Positions 24,371 through 31,389 of a stretch of DNA of 33,141 bases are shown here, piece by piece. The notes under the pieces were generated by a model. The model saw only the letters and a program-made list of their open reading frames with translations. It was not told where the DNA came from and searched no databases. The position numbers were made by a program, and so were the translations under genes. Numbering within the stretch: position 1 is the stretch's first letter; each line of letters opens with the position of its first letter. Source of the stretch: DASQVO01 sp035640715 (GTDB lineage: Bacteria > Actinomycetota > Actinomycetes > Streptosporangiales > Streptosporangiaceae); the NCBI GenBank assembly GCA_035640715.1, contig DASQVO010000033.1, positions 1 through 33,141 of the forward strand, read 5' to 3'.

Positions 24371-25011
24371 ATGCTGCTCGGTGACGTCCGCGCGGAGATC
24401 ACCCGGATCTGCGGGCAGCTTGCCGCGGCCGGCCTGGTCGTCGGGACGTCCGGCAACGTGAGTGCCCGGGCCGGCGACCTGATCGCGGTGACGCCGAGCG
24501 GGCTGGACTACCCGGAGCTGTCGGCGGACCTGGTCGGGGTGCACCGGCTCGACGGATCCGCCGTGGAAGCCCCGCTGCAGCCGTCCAGCGAGATGCCGCT
24601 GCACCTGGGCGTCTACGCCGCGACCGGCGCGGCCGCGATCGTGCACACGCACTCCCCGCCGCCACGGCAGTGTCGGCGCTCGTTGAGGAACTGCCGGCCA
24701 TCCACTACCAGGTGGCCGCGTTCGGCGGGCCGGTGGCTGTCGCGCCGTACGCGACCTACGGCACCGCCGAGCTCGCAGGCAACGTCGTCGCCGCGCTGCG
24801 CGGGCGCACGGGCTGCCTGATGGCCAATCACGGCACGGTCGCGATCGGGCCGGACCTGAAGAGCGCGTACACGCGCGCCGCCTACCTGGAGTGGCTGTGC
24901 GACGTGTACCTGCGGGCAGCCGCCGCCGGGACACCGCGCCTGCTGCCGGCCGCGGAGATCGACCGCGTGGCGCGGAAGTTCGCCGGCTACGGCCAGCAGG
25001 CCCCCCGTTGA
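24371..25011 (+). pseudogene. Class II aldolase (fuculose-phosphate/Ald2 type), frameshifted
   Basis: Two overlapping frames join into one class II aldolase of about 213 residues. The first covers VVGTSGNVSAR, LIAVTPSGLDYPEL, SSEMPLHLGVY and IVHTHSP, with the catalytic Glu and two zinc histidines. At about 24658 the frame moves back by one base and continues with ATAVSALVEELPAIHY, GGPVAVAPYATYGT and CLMANHGTVAIGPDL, which carries the third zinc histidine. One missing base in the run CCCCGCC explains the break. Nothing else is lost, so this may be a sequencing error. AAGGGAGGG seven bases before ATG 24371 marks the start. Beside mtnA it fits the aldolase of the DHAP shunt (5-methylthioribulose-1-phosphate or 5-deoxyribulose-1-phosphate cleavage); no mtnK kinase is seen. 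Confidence 0.85.
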
Positions 25012-25040
25012 GCAGGCAGGGCCTCCGCCCGGACCTGGGT

Positions 25041-25068
25041 TTGGCCCGCCGGGCGAAGGGGGTAATAT
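25041..25068 (+). promoter_or_regulatory. Candidate promoter of the plus-strand ureide block
   Basis: TTGGCC at 25041-25046 and TAATAT at 25063-25068 are 16 bases apart, resembling the -35 and -10 boxes of a housekeeping promoter. They lie 43 bases before the start of the next gene, in an otherwise GC-rich gap. Confidence 0.45.
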
Positions 25069-25110
25069 CCGGCGAGGTCTGGGGCGGGCCCGGCACCTGC
25101 GGAGGCGCGT

Positions 25111-25491
25111 ATGGCTCTGATGTTCCTCAACGGCGACGGGATGCGCGGCGGCGTCGCGCACCAGCACATCGAGGGTTTCCCGCTGGTTGCAGAGTGCCGG
25201 ACCGCGCCGCTCTACCGGTTCTTCTCGGTCCGGGACGAGTTCCCGGGCCTGTACCCCGCCACCGAGGGCGGCCGGCCGATCCTCGGGGAACTCTACGACG
25301 TGCCGATGGAGCCCCTGCGGGCGCTGCTGGTCAGCGAGCCACCGGAACTGGAACTCTCGATCGTTGAGCTCGAGGGCGGGGAACTGTCGTTCGGCATGGT
25401 GCTGCGGGACGCCGAACACGACCGCGGTATCCACAAGGACATCACGGAGTACGGCGGCTGGCGCGCCTACCGGGCCGCCCTCGGCCGCTGA
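25111..25491 (+). CDS. Gamma-glutamylcyclotransferase-like (allophanate hydrolase C-terminal type) protein
   Basis: A 126-residue protein that resembles the GGCT-like domain found at the end of allophanate hydrolases (AtzF/DUR1 type). Visible are a MFLNGDGMRGG N-terminus, a substrate-loop region APLYRFFSVRDEFPGLYP, GGRPILGELYDVP and SIVELEGGELSFGMVLRD. In AtzF this domain decarboxylates an intermediate from allophanate; as a separate protein its role is unproven. GGAGG five bases before ATG 25111 is a strong ribosome site. It leads the block with allantoinase and allantoicase, so a role in ureide nitrogen release (urea, allophanate or ureidoglycolate products) is a reasonable inference. A true gamma-glutamylcyclotransferase is the alternative. 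Confidence 0.7.
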   Translation: MALMFLNGDGMRGGVAHQHIEGFPLVAECRTAPLYRFFSVRDEFPGLYPATEGGRPILGELYDVPMEPLRALLVSEPPELELSIVELEGGELSFGMVLRDAEHDRGIHKDITEYGGWRAYRAALGR

Positions 25492-25498
25492 CCGCCGG

Positions 25499-26544
25499 GT
25501 GACCCGCCACTCCTGCCCCGCGCCAACCGGGCCGGCGGACCTGCTGATCCGGGCGCGCCGGGCGGTCACCCGAGCCGGTGAGGGCCCGGCCGCCGTCCTG
25601 GTCCGGGACGGGGTTATCCGCGCGGTGGCGGCGTCCGCGGCCGGGATGACCGCGGCCGAGGTGGTGGACCTGGCCGGTGACGTGGTGCTGATGCCCGGGC
25701 TCGTCGACACCCATGTGCACGTCAACGAGCCCGGGCACGCCGACTGGGAGGGGTTCGGGCCCGCGACCCGGGCCGCGGCGGCGGGCGGCATCACCACGCT
25801 GGTCGACATGCCGGTCGATTCCGTCCCGGTTACCGTGGACGTCGCCACGGTCCTGGCGGCGGCGCGCGACCGGGGCCCGCGCACATATCGTGCACGTGTC
25901 CAGCGCCGGCGCCGTGGCGGCGATCACGGCGGCACGCGCGCAGGGCACCCGGGTCAGCGCCGAGACCTGCCCGCACTATCTCACCCTGACCGCCGAACGG
26001 ATCCCGGACGGGGCGACGGAGTTCGCGTGCAGCCCGCCCATCTGGGGCGCGGCGGACCGGGATGGCCTGTGGGCCGGGCTGGCCGACGGCACGATCGGCC
26101 TGGTGGTCTCGGACCACTTGCCGTGCACGCCGGAGATGAAGCACCGCGGCACCGGGGACTTCGGGCAGGCCTGGAGCGGGATCTCCTCGCTCCAGCTCGG
26201 CCTGCCCGTGGTTGTGGACGGCCGCCAGGGAACGCGGGTTCACGCTGGCCGACGTGGCGCGGTGGATGAGCAGCGCCCCGGCCGCGCTGGCCGGCCTGCG
26301 GGCCAAGGGGCGGATCGCGCCCGGCTTCGGCGCGGACCTGTGTGCCGTCGCTCCCGGAGAACGGTTCATCGTGGATCCGGCGCGGCTGCACCACCGCCAT
26401 CCGCCCACCCCCTACGCGGGCCAGGAACTGTACGGGGTGGTCCGGCGCACCTGGCTGCGCGGCCAACAGATCGATCCGGCGCGGCCCGTCGGCCGGCTAC
26501 TCGGCCACGGCGGACAGCCGTGGCCGGAGAAGGAGCAGACATGA
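25499..26544 (+). pseudogene. allB: Allantoinase, internally deleted and frameshifted
   Basis: Three frame segments together match allantoinase, the zinc amidohydrolase that opens allantoin to allantoate. Segment one (25499 to about 25880) has ADLLIRARRAVTR and the metal motif VDTHVHVNEPGHADWEGF. Segment two (about 25880-26210) resumes at AHIVHVSSAG, with CPHYLTLTAERIPDGATEF, VVSDHLPCTPE and GISSLQLGLP. Segment three (from about 26212) gives WTAARERGFTLADVARWM to the C-terminus. Between segments one and two roughly 100 residues of a normal 440-450 are missing, including the bridging carboxylated lysine and one metal histidine, so the product cannot be active. The last frame ends in an ATGA overlap with the next gene. 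Confidence 0.85.
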
Positions 26545-26723
26545 ACATCCTGATCGTCAACCCGAACACGGCCGAGCCGATGACCGCTGCCATCGCCGCG
26601 ACGGCCCAGGCCACCGCCTCGCCGGGGACCAGTATCGTCGCCGTGCAGCCGTTCTTCGGGCCCGAGGCCGGCGGCGTGCCCGCAGCGATCGCGGGCCGGG
26701 GCACCGTGCGGGAGACGCCGTGA
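26541..26723 (+). pseudogene. Hydantoin/allantoin racemase (Asp/Glu racemase family), truncated
   Basis: A 60-residue remnant beginning NILIVNPNTAEPMTAAIAAT and continuing GTSIVAVQPFFGPEA, the N-terminus of hydantoin/allantoin racemases of the Asp/Glu racemase superfamily. Normal members have about 220-250 residues; after residue 46 the family pattern is lost and a stop follows. Both catalytic cysteines lie in the missing part, so no activity is expected. Its ATG overlaps the allantoinase stop and its TGA overlaps the allantoicase GTG, so the ends of the gene and its translational coupling survive while the middle and C-terminal parts are gone. In ureide clusters the racemase feeds the allantoinase with the right allantoin enantiomer. 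Confidence 0.75.
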
Positions 26724-28000
26724 ACCCGGCCGGGGGCGCCCTCGACCTCGCGTCCCGGTGGCTGGGCGCGAGCGTCGTGGCCGCCAGTGACGAGTCGTTC
26801 GGCTTCAAGGAGAACTTGCTGGTCCCGGCGGACCCGGCGTTCGTTCCCGGCCGGTACGACCATCGCGGGGAGATCGTGGACGGCTGGGAGACCCGCCGCC
26901 GCCGCGGAGAGCCGGGCCACGACTGGGCCATCATCCGCCTGGGAGTCCCCGGCGTGATCAGCGACATCGACGTGGACACCAGCTTTTTCACCGGCAACTT
27001 CCCGCCAGCCTGCCGGGTCGAGGCCCTCGGCGCGGAAGGCTATCCGAGCCCCGCCGAGCTGGCCTCGCACCCGGGCTGGACCGACATCGTGCCGCGCCGC
27101 GACCTGGCCGGGGACCAGCACAACGTGTTTCCGGTCGCGGACGCCCACCGGTTCACCCACGTGCGGCTGTCCATCTACCCCGACGGCGGCGTGGCCCGGC
27201 TGCGGGTGCACGGGCAGGCAGTCCCCGACCCCCGGCTCTGGGACGGGCTCACGGTCGACCTCGCCAGCCAGGAGCATGGCGGCCTGGTCGTCGCGTCCAG
27301 CGACAGCTTCTACACGTCCGCGGCGCTGCTCAACCGGCCGGACCGGGCCCGCACCATGGGCGAGGGCTGGGAGACCAGCCGTCGCCGAAATGACGGCCAC
27401 GACTTCGCGGTGATCAGGCTGGGGGTGGCCGGACTGGCCCGCCAGGCGGTGATTGACACCGCCCACTTCAAGTACAACGCCTCGGCAGAGGTGGTGCTCT
27501 CCGGCCACGGCGGAGAGCCGGTGCCTGGGCCGGGACGGGAGCCAGGGATGGGCCGGGGGGCAGGGCCGGTAGCCGGGCCGGGGCCCGAGGACGGATGGGC
27601 AGCGGATCGGGTGCCCGGGCCCGAGTCGCCGGACTGGTTCCCGCTGCTGCCGCGTACCCGGCTGCAGCCCGACACGCGGCATGTATTCGGCTTGGCGGAA
27701 TCGGCGCCAGTGAGTTGGCTGCGCGTGGACGCGTACCCGGACGGGGGCATCTCCCGGGTCCGGCTGACCGGAGTCCCGGACCCGGCCGCCCGGCGCACGG
27801 CGGGGCTGCGCTGGTTCAACGCGCTGCCAGACGGCCAGGCAGCCGAATGCCTCGCCGGGCACGGCCTGGACGATGCGGCGATCGCGGCGGCGGTCGCGGC
27901 CCGGCCGCTGACCACCACGGCGGTGGCGGGACTCCCGGACGAGAACGCCCGCCACGTGCTGTCCACCTGGATCATCGACCGGCAGGCCGCATCCCACTGA
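26720..28000 (+). CDS. alc: Allantoicase with extra C-terminal segment
   Basis: A 426-residue allantoicase, which hydrolyses allantoate to ureidoglycolate and urea. The two repeated jelly-roll halves are visible: ASRWLGASVVAASDESFGFK, DGWETRRRRGEPGHDWAIIR and VDTSFFTGNFPP in the first, then DLASQEHGGLVVASSDSFYT, GWETSRRRNDGHDFAVIRLG and DTAHFKYNASAEV in the second. A Gly/Pro-rich insert of about 40 residues interrupts the second half near residue 270. About 65 residues follow the usual end (WLRVDAYPDGGISRVRLTG); they start RWFNALPDGQAAECL, which recalls the start of OHCU decarboxylases, although the match is weak. The GTG start overlaps the racemase remnant's stop. Unlike its upstream neighbours its frame is intact. 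Confidence 0.9.
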   Translation: MNPAGGALDLASRWLGASVVAASDESFGFKENLLVPADPAFVPGRYDHRGEIVDGWETRRRRGEPGHDWAIIRLGVPGVISDIDVDTSFFTGNFPPACRVEALGAEGYPSPAELASHPGWTDIVPRRDLAGDQHNVFPVADAHRFTHVRLSIYPDGGVARLRVHGQAVPDPRLWDGLTVDLASQEHGGLVVASSDSFYTSAALLNRPDRARTMGEGWETSRRRNDGHDFAVIRLGVAGLARQAVIDTAHFKYNASAEVVLSGHGGEPVPGPGREPGMGRGAGPVAGPGPEDGWAADRVPGPESPDWFPLLPRTRLQPDTRHVFGLAESAPVSWLRVDAYPDGGISRVRLTGVPDPAARRTAGLRWFNALPDGQAAECLAGHGLDDAAIAAAVAARPLTTTAVAGLPDENARHVLSTWIIDRQAASH

Positions 28001-28070
28001 CAGGTTCCTGACCGCGATCGGACGACGCTGACCTCGCAGCGGTCAAGGCGGGTGGGGCGGCGACGCCCGT

Positions 28071-28466
28071 TTACCGCAGTACCCGGATGGCGCACCGCGG
28101 GCCGGGAGCGTTAGCGAGGCGCCCGTCGGCGGTCAGCAGCTCACAGCCCAGCGTCTCGGCGAGCGCAACATAGGCTGAGTCATACGCCGTCACGTTTGCC
28201 CGCAACTCGTAGGCGCGGCGCATGAACCGGAGGGCAGGATACCGATCCAGATCGAGCTGCTCGAGGTCGTCGACTGCGGCGGCGAACCTCCGGTCAGAGA
28301 CGGTGCCTGCGATCCATCGCTTGCGCAGCACCGCGACGGTCTCGACATCAACAAGGTCAGGCGCGGCGACGTCACCGGCGTTGCGGAATTCCTGGCGGGC
28401 CCGCTGGCCGTCGTTCCCGTCATCACCGACAACGTTGGCCAGAACAGAAGCGTCGAAGACGATCAA
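28071..28466 (-). CDS. vapC: VapC-type PIN-domain toxin
   Basis: A 131-residue PIN-domain ribonuclease, the toxin of a type II VapBC pair. The four acidic metal-binding residues are Asp5 (VFDASVLANVV), Glu42 (DVETVAVLRKR), Asp96 (AYDSAYVALAE) and Asp114 (LLTADGRLA). The start is an unusual TTG at 28466 that shares bases with the antitoxin stop (TTGA overlap), the tight coupling usual for such pairs. Typical VapC targets are tRNA or rRNA, but the target here is unknown. It converges with the allantoicase gene across a 70-base gap and stands between the two purine-degradation blocks. Confidence 0.92.
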   Translation of the reverse strand: MIVFDASVLANVVGDDGNDGQRARQEFRNAGDVAAPDLVDVETVAVLRKRWIAGTVSDRRFAAAVDDLEQLDLDRYPALRFMRRAYELRANVTAYDSAYVALAETLGCELLTADGRLANAPGPRCAIRVLR

Positions 28467-28693
28467 CGCTGACCCCGTTCTGCAGCGAGATCATCAGCGG
28501 CCTGCTGCAGGCCCACCCGGCCACCGTTATGGCGCTCGATGCGCTCCAGCACCTCATCAACACTCGGCCGCTCCGCCAGCCGACGCAGCTCACTCGCCAA
28601 GAACTGCTGCAGTGACTGGCCGCGCTGCTGGGCCCGGCGCTGCAAAGCGGCGTGCACATCATCTGGGATATCGCGGACCAGCAAGTTCGTCAT
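28463..28693 (-). CDS. vapB: VapB/FitA-type ribbon-helix-helix antitoxin
   Basis: A 76-residue antitoxin. The N-terminal part TNLLVRDIPDDVHAALQRRA with RGQSLQQFLASELRRLAER is a ribbon-helix-helix (Arc-like, FitA type) DNA-binding domain of about 45 residues; the tail (VDEVLERIERHNGGRVGLQQ) is the part expected to occupy the toxin's active site. It precedes the toxin with a four-base overlap. The pair is expected to repress its own promoter, which should lie just upstream of 28693, where the sequence turns A/T-richer (TTACATTATGC on the plus strand near 28696-28706). Confidence 0.9.
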   Translation of the reverse strand: MTNLLVRDIPDDVHAALQRRAQQRGQSLQQFLASELRRLAERPSVDEVLERIERHNGGRVGLQQAADDLAAERGQR

Positions 28694-28782
28694 GCTTACA
28701 TTATGCTATCACTGCGGCTGTGATGCAAGGCGGTCACAGGTCGCTGAGTACCAGCTGACGCGCGGCCCCAGACATGGCGCGG

Positions 28783-28799
28783 CCGGGGCTCCGCCCCGG
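28783..28799. terminator. GC hairpin, candidate terminator
   Basis: CCGGGGC at 28783-28789 pairs with GCCCCGG at 28793-28799 around TCC, and two further pairs (one a wobble) extend the stem. It lies between vapBC and the end of the guanine deaminase transcript, where it could stop read-through into vapBC. No T-tract. Confidence 0.45.
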
Positions 28800-29045
28800 T
28801 CCTTGACCTGCCCGCCCGCTCACCTGAGATGGCAGCGACCGGGAAACAGGGCAACCCCAGGCCCAGGCCAAGACAGCGATGGACCTCACCTTGGCGTGCC
28901 CGCACACCCGCCCGAAACCACGAGAAAGGCCGTGAAACACCCCTTGACACGGCCCGCTCCTTTAGGGATGACCTGGATCGACGACGCGCTCCCGGCAGCG
29001 GCGAACTTCCCGATCGTCAACCCGGCCATGCACGCAGACTAGCGA

Positions 29046-29061
29046 CCGTACCTACGTACGG
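29046..29061 (-). terminator. Small hairpin after guanine deaminase
   Basis: CCGTAC and GTACGG form a perfect six-base stem around a four-base loop, 24 bases beyond the guanine deaminase stop. Its position suits a terminator for the xdh-guaD transcript, but the stem is short and no T-tract follows. Confidence 0.4.
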
Positions 29062-29085
29062 AGTCAAGCGAACATAGCGAGGCTG

Positions 29086-30525
29086 CTACGGCTCGATCAG
29101 TTTGGCCCGCGTTGGACCACCCGGCCCAGGGGAATATCCGGCGCGGGCCCGACTGGCGTCCTGGGACTGGACGGAGGCACACATGCTCTGCCCTCGTTCA
29201 CCCGGCCGATTCGAGCTGTACGGGCCGGGCGCCCATCGCGGCTCGGCGCGCTGGCCGCGGAGCCAGACGGCGGCCACGTCGGCCGGGGTGGCCAGGGAGA
29301 AGATGCGGGCCAGGGCGTCGGTGACATCGGCGGCGTGGGCGAGGTTGACGGCCAGCGTGCTGCCCTCAGCCGGGCGCAGCCACACAGCGTCGAACTCCTT
29401 GCCCACGGAGAAGTCGCCAACCCGGCCGTCGAGGCCGAGGGCCCGGGCGCCGGCCCGGGTGGCCAGGTAGAGCAGATGCACGGGGGTCAGGCTCAGGCCG
29501 CCCGGGCCGAGCATCTGCTGGAGGAAGTAGGCCTGCAGGGCCTCCTTGGGCAGGAACAGCCCGGACCCGGCGCCGACATCGGAGCCGAGTGCGACACGGA
29601 CGCCGTGGTCGACGTGCCGGCGCAGCGGGAACATGCCGCTGCCGAGGGTGCAGTTGCTGGTCGGGCAGTGCGACACGGACGCTCCATGGCCGGCCAGCAC
29701 GGCGAGCTCGCCGTCGCTGGCGTGGACGTTGTGGGCGAAGACGCTGCGCTCGGTGACCAGGCCGTGCCGACGGTAGGTGTCCAGGTAGTCACGTGCCGCC
29801 GGGAACAGGCCGGCGACCGTGGCGATCTCGGCGACGTTCTCGTTGATGTGCGAGGTGAACCAGACGTCGCCGTCGAGCAGTTGCGCGCAGACGTCGAGCA
29901 TGTCATCGGACGCGGACAGGGAGAACCGCGGGGTGACCGCGTAGCGGAGCCGCCCGCGCCCGTGCCACCGGGCGATCAGGCCCGCGCTGTCGTCCAGTGC
30001 GGTCTGCGGGGTGTTCAGCAGGTCGGGGCGGAGGATGCGGTCGCTGACCACCAGGCCCGAGGTGATGTTCAGGCCGCAGTCCGCGGCGGCGGCGAACAGC
30101 TCATCCATGGCGGCGGGAAAGTGCGACCCGAACACGAGCGCGCTGGTCGTGCCGGAGGAGACCAGTCCGTCGAGGAACTCCCCGGCGACGGCGCGGGCAT
30201 AGGCCCGGTCGGCGAGCTTGCTCTCCTCGGGCAGGGCGCACTGCTCCAGCCAGTCCAGCAGTGGCATGCCCAGCCCGCCGATCGCGCGGATCTGCGGGAA
30301 GTGGACGTGGGTGTCGACGAAGCCGGGAAGGAGGATCCCGCCGTCGAGACGGGTGACCGGCTCGCCGGGGTGCGCGGCGCGCAGGGCGGCGAACGAGCCC
30401 CGGGCCCGGATGACGCCGTCACAGACGAGCAGGGCGCCGTCCTCGTCCACCGCGAGGGCGCCCGCCGGGTCGCCGGTGAACGGGTCGCCGGGCGTGTCAG
30501 CGATCGTGGCCGCGTAGAGCGTCAC
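29086..30525 (-). CDS. guaD: Guanine deaminase
   Basis: A 479-residue zinc amidohydrolase that deaminates guanine to xanthine. The metal motif is His73-Val-His75 (FVDTHVHFPQIRA); later ligands and substrate residues are in TSHINEN, AHNVHAS, SHCPTSN and the aspartate of GSDVGAGSG. QALDLDG-like C-terminal features (RALGLDGRVGDFSVGKEFD) are normal. The protein should end near VWLRGQRAEPRW; the 48 residues after that (encoded about 29089-29232) have no family counterpart and may be read-through after loss of the original stop. The GTG start overlaps the xdhC stop, so translation is coupled. It feeds xanthine to the xanthine dehydrogenase encoded upstream in the same transcript. Confidence 0.93.
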   Translation of the reverse strand: MTLYAATIADTPGDPFTGDPAGALAVDEDGALLVCDGVIRARGSFAALRAAHPGEPVTRLDGGILLPGFVDTHVHFPQIRAIGGLGMPLLDWLEQCALPEESKLADRAYARAVAGEFLDGLVSSGTTSALVFGSHFPAAMDELFAAAADCGLNITSGLVVSDRILRPDLLNTPQTALDDSAGLIARWHGRGRLRYAVTPRFSLSASDDMLDVCAQLLDGDVWFTSHINENVAEIATVAGLFPAARDYLDTYRRHGLVTERSVFAHNVHASDGELAVLAGHGASVSHCPTSNCTLGSGMFPLRRHVDHGVRVALGSDVGAGSGLFLPKEALQAYFLQQMLGPGGLSLTPVHLLYLATRAGARALGLDGRVGDFSVGKEFDAVWLRPAEGSTLAVNLAHAADVTDALARIFSLATPADVAAVWLRGQRAEPRWAPGPYSSNRPGERGQSMCASVQSQDASRARAGYSPGPGGPTRAKLIEP

Positions 30526-31388
30526 CGGTTCACCGCCGCGCCGCCGGTCCGGGCAGCCCAGGCCGCGCCGCCTGGAGCTCCGCCGTCGGCCTGGCCGCCG
30601 AGCGCGCGCAGGAGCTGCGAGGCGACGGCGACGGCGATGACCGCGGGTTCCTTGCCCTTGATCCCGGGCTCGCCGATCGGGCAGGTGATCCGGGCGATCG
30701 CCTCCGGGGTGTGCCCTCCAGCCGCCAGCTGGGCGCGGAACCGCGCCCACTTGGCGCTGGAGCCGATCAGGCCGATGCCGCCCAGCGGCTGCGGGAAGCG
30801 CAGGGCCGCGTCGCACAGGGCGAAGTCCTCCGCGTGGTCGTGTGTCATGATCACGACGTGGGCGCCGCGGGGAAGCTGTTCGAGCACCTGCTCGCCGAGC
30901 AGGGTGTGGTGGATGCTGACGTCGGCGCTGCCGTCAATCACGTCGGCCAGCCGGACCCGGTCGAGCTGGTCGGCGCGCGAGTCCACCAGCAGGAGCTGAA
31001 GCGGCAGCCGGGATAGGATGCGCGCCAGCTCGTAGCCGACGTGCCCGACGCCGAACAGCGCGACGACCGGCCGGGCCACGAGCGGTTCGAGCAGCAGGCG
31101 CACGGCACCGCCGCAGCACTGGCGGCCGTGGGAGTTCCGCGCGTGCGGGCTGAGCTGCGCCTCCAGCATCTCGGGTTCGGTGACCCCGGACTCCAGCAGC
31201 TCCCGGGCCCGGGTCACGGCCGTTGCCTCAAGGTTGCCGCCGCCGACGCTGCCCCAGGTGCGGTCGCGGCTCACGACCATCTTGGCGCCCGCCTCGCGCG
31301 GGGCATGGCCGCGCACCTCGGCTACGGTCACGAGCACGCCGGGCAGGCCGTCCCGGCGCAACTGCTGCACGGCTCCGAGCCAGTCCAT
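30522..31388 (-). CDS. xdhC: XdhC, xanthine dehydrogenase maturation factor
   Basis: A 288-residue XdhC/CoxI-family protein. It binds molybdenum cofactor, supports its sulfuration and inserts it into xanthine dehydrogenase. The N-terminal XdhC domain has VGGGNLE (about residues 48-54) and the conserved RQCCGGAVRLL (about 89-99); the C-terminal Rossmann domain starts at VALFGVGHVGYELARIL, with VIMTHDHAEDFAL and IGLIGSSAKWARFR following, and ends with the typical ITCPIGEPGIKGKEPAVIAVAVASQLL. ATG 31388 is chosen since it lies one base after the xdhB stop; the open frame upstream overlaps xdhB. It is the middle gene of xdhB-xdhC-guaD. Confidence 0.95.
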   Translation of the reverse strand: MDWLGAVQQLRRDGLPGVLVTVAEVRGHAPREAGAKMVVSRDRTWGSVGGGNLEATAVTRARELLESGVTEPEMLEAQLSPHARNSHGRQCCGGAVRLLLEPLVARPVVALFGVGHVGYELARILSRLPLQLLLVDSRADQLDRVRLADVIDGSADVSIHHTLLGEQVLEQLPRGAHVVIMTHDHAEDFALCDAALRFPQPLGGIGLIGSSAKWARFRAQLAAGGHTPEAIARITCPIGEPGIKGKEPAVIAVAVASQLLRALGGQADGGAPGGAAWAARTGGAAVNR

Positions 31389-31389
31389 G

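Larger units (their letters stand above)
28694..29085. other. Intergenic stretch between vapB and guanine deaminase
   Basis: About 390 bases without a convincing gene. It should hold the vapBC promoter at its left edge and the end of the guanine deaminase transcript at its right. Two hairpins stand out, at 28781-28801 and 29046-29061. Frames across it are Pro/Arg-rich and show no similarity. Confidence 0.5.

Noticed and set aside
26366..27997. A 543-codon minus-strand frame opposite allantoicase
   Set aside because: Antisense to a gene with two recognisable allantoicase halves; no protein similarity.
28696..29085. Plus-strand frame ending in PIVNPAMHAD before guanine deaminase
   Set aside because: Proline/arginine-rich, no ribosome site and no similarity; treated as intergenic.
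29335..30999. A 554-codon plus-strand frame over guanine deaminase and xdhC
   Set aside because: Both minus-strand genes are certain by motif; the plus frame has no recognisable domain and is antisense.
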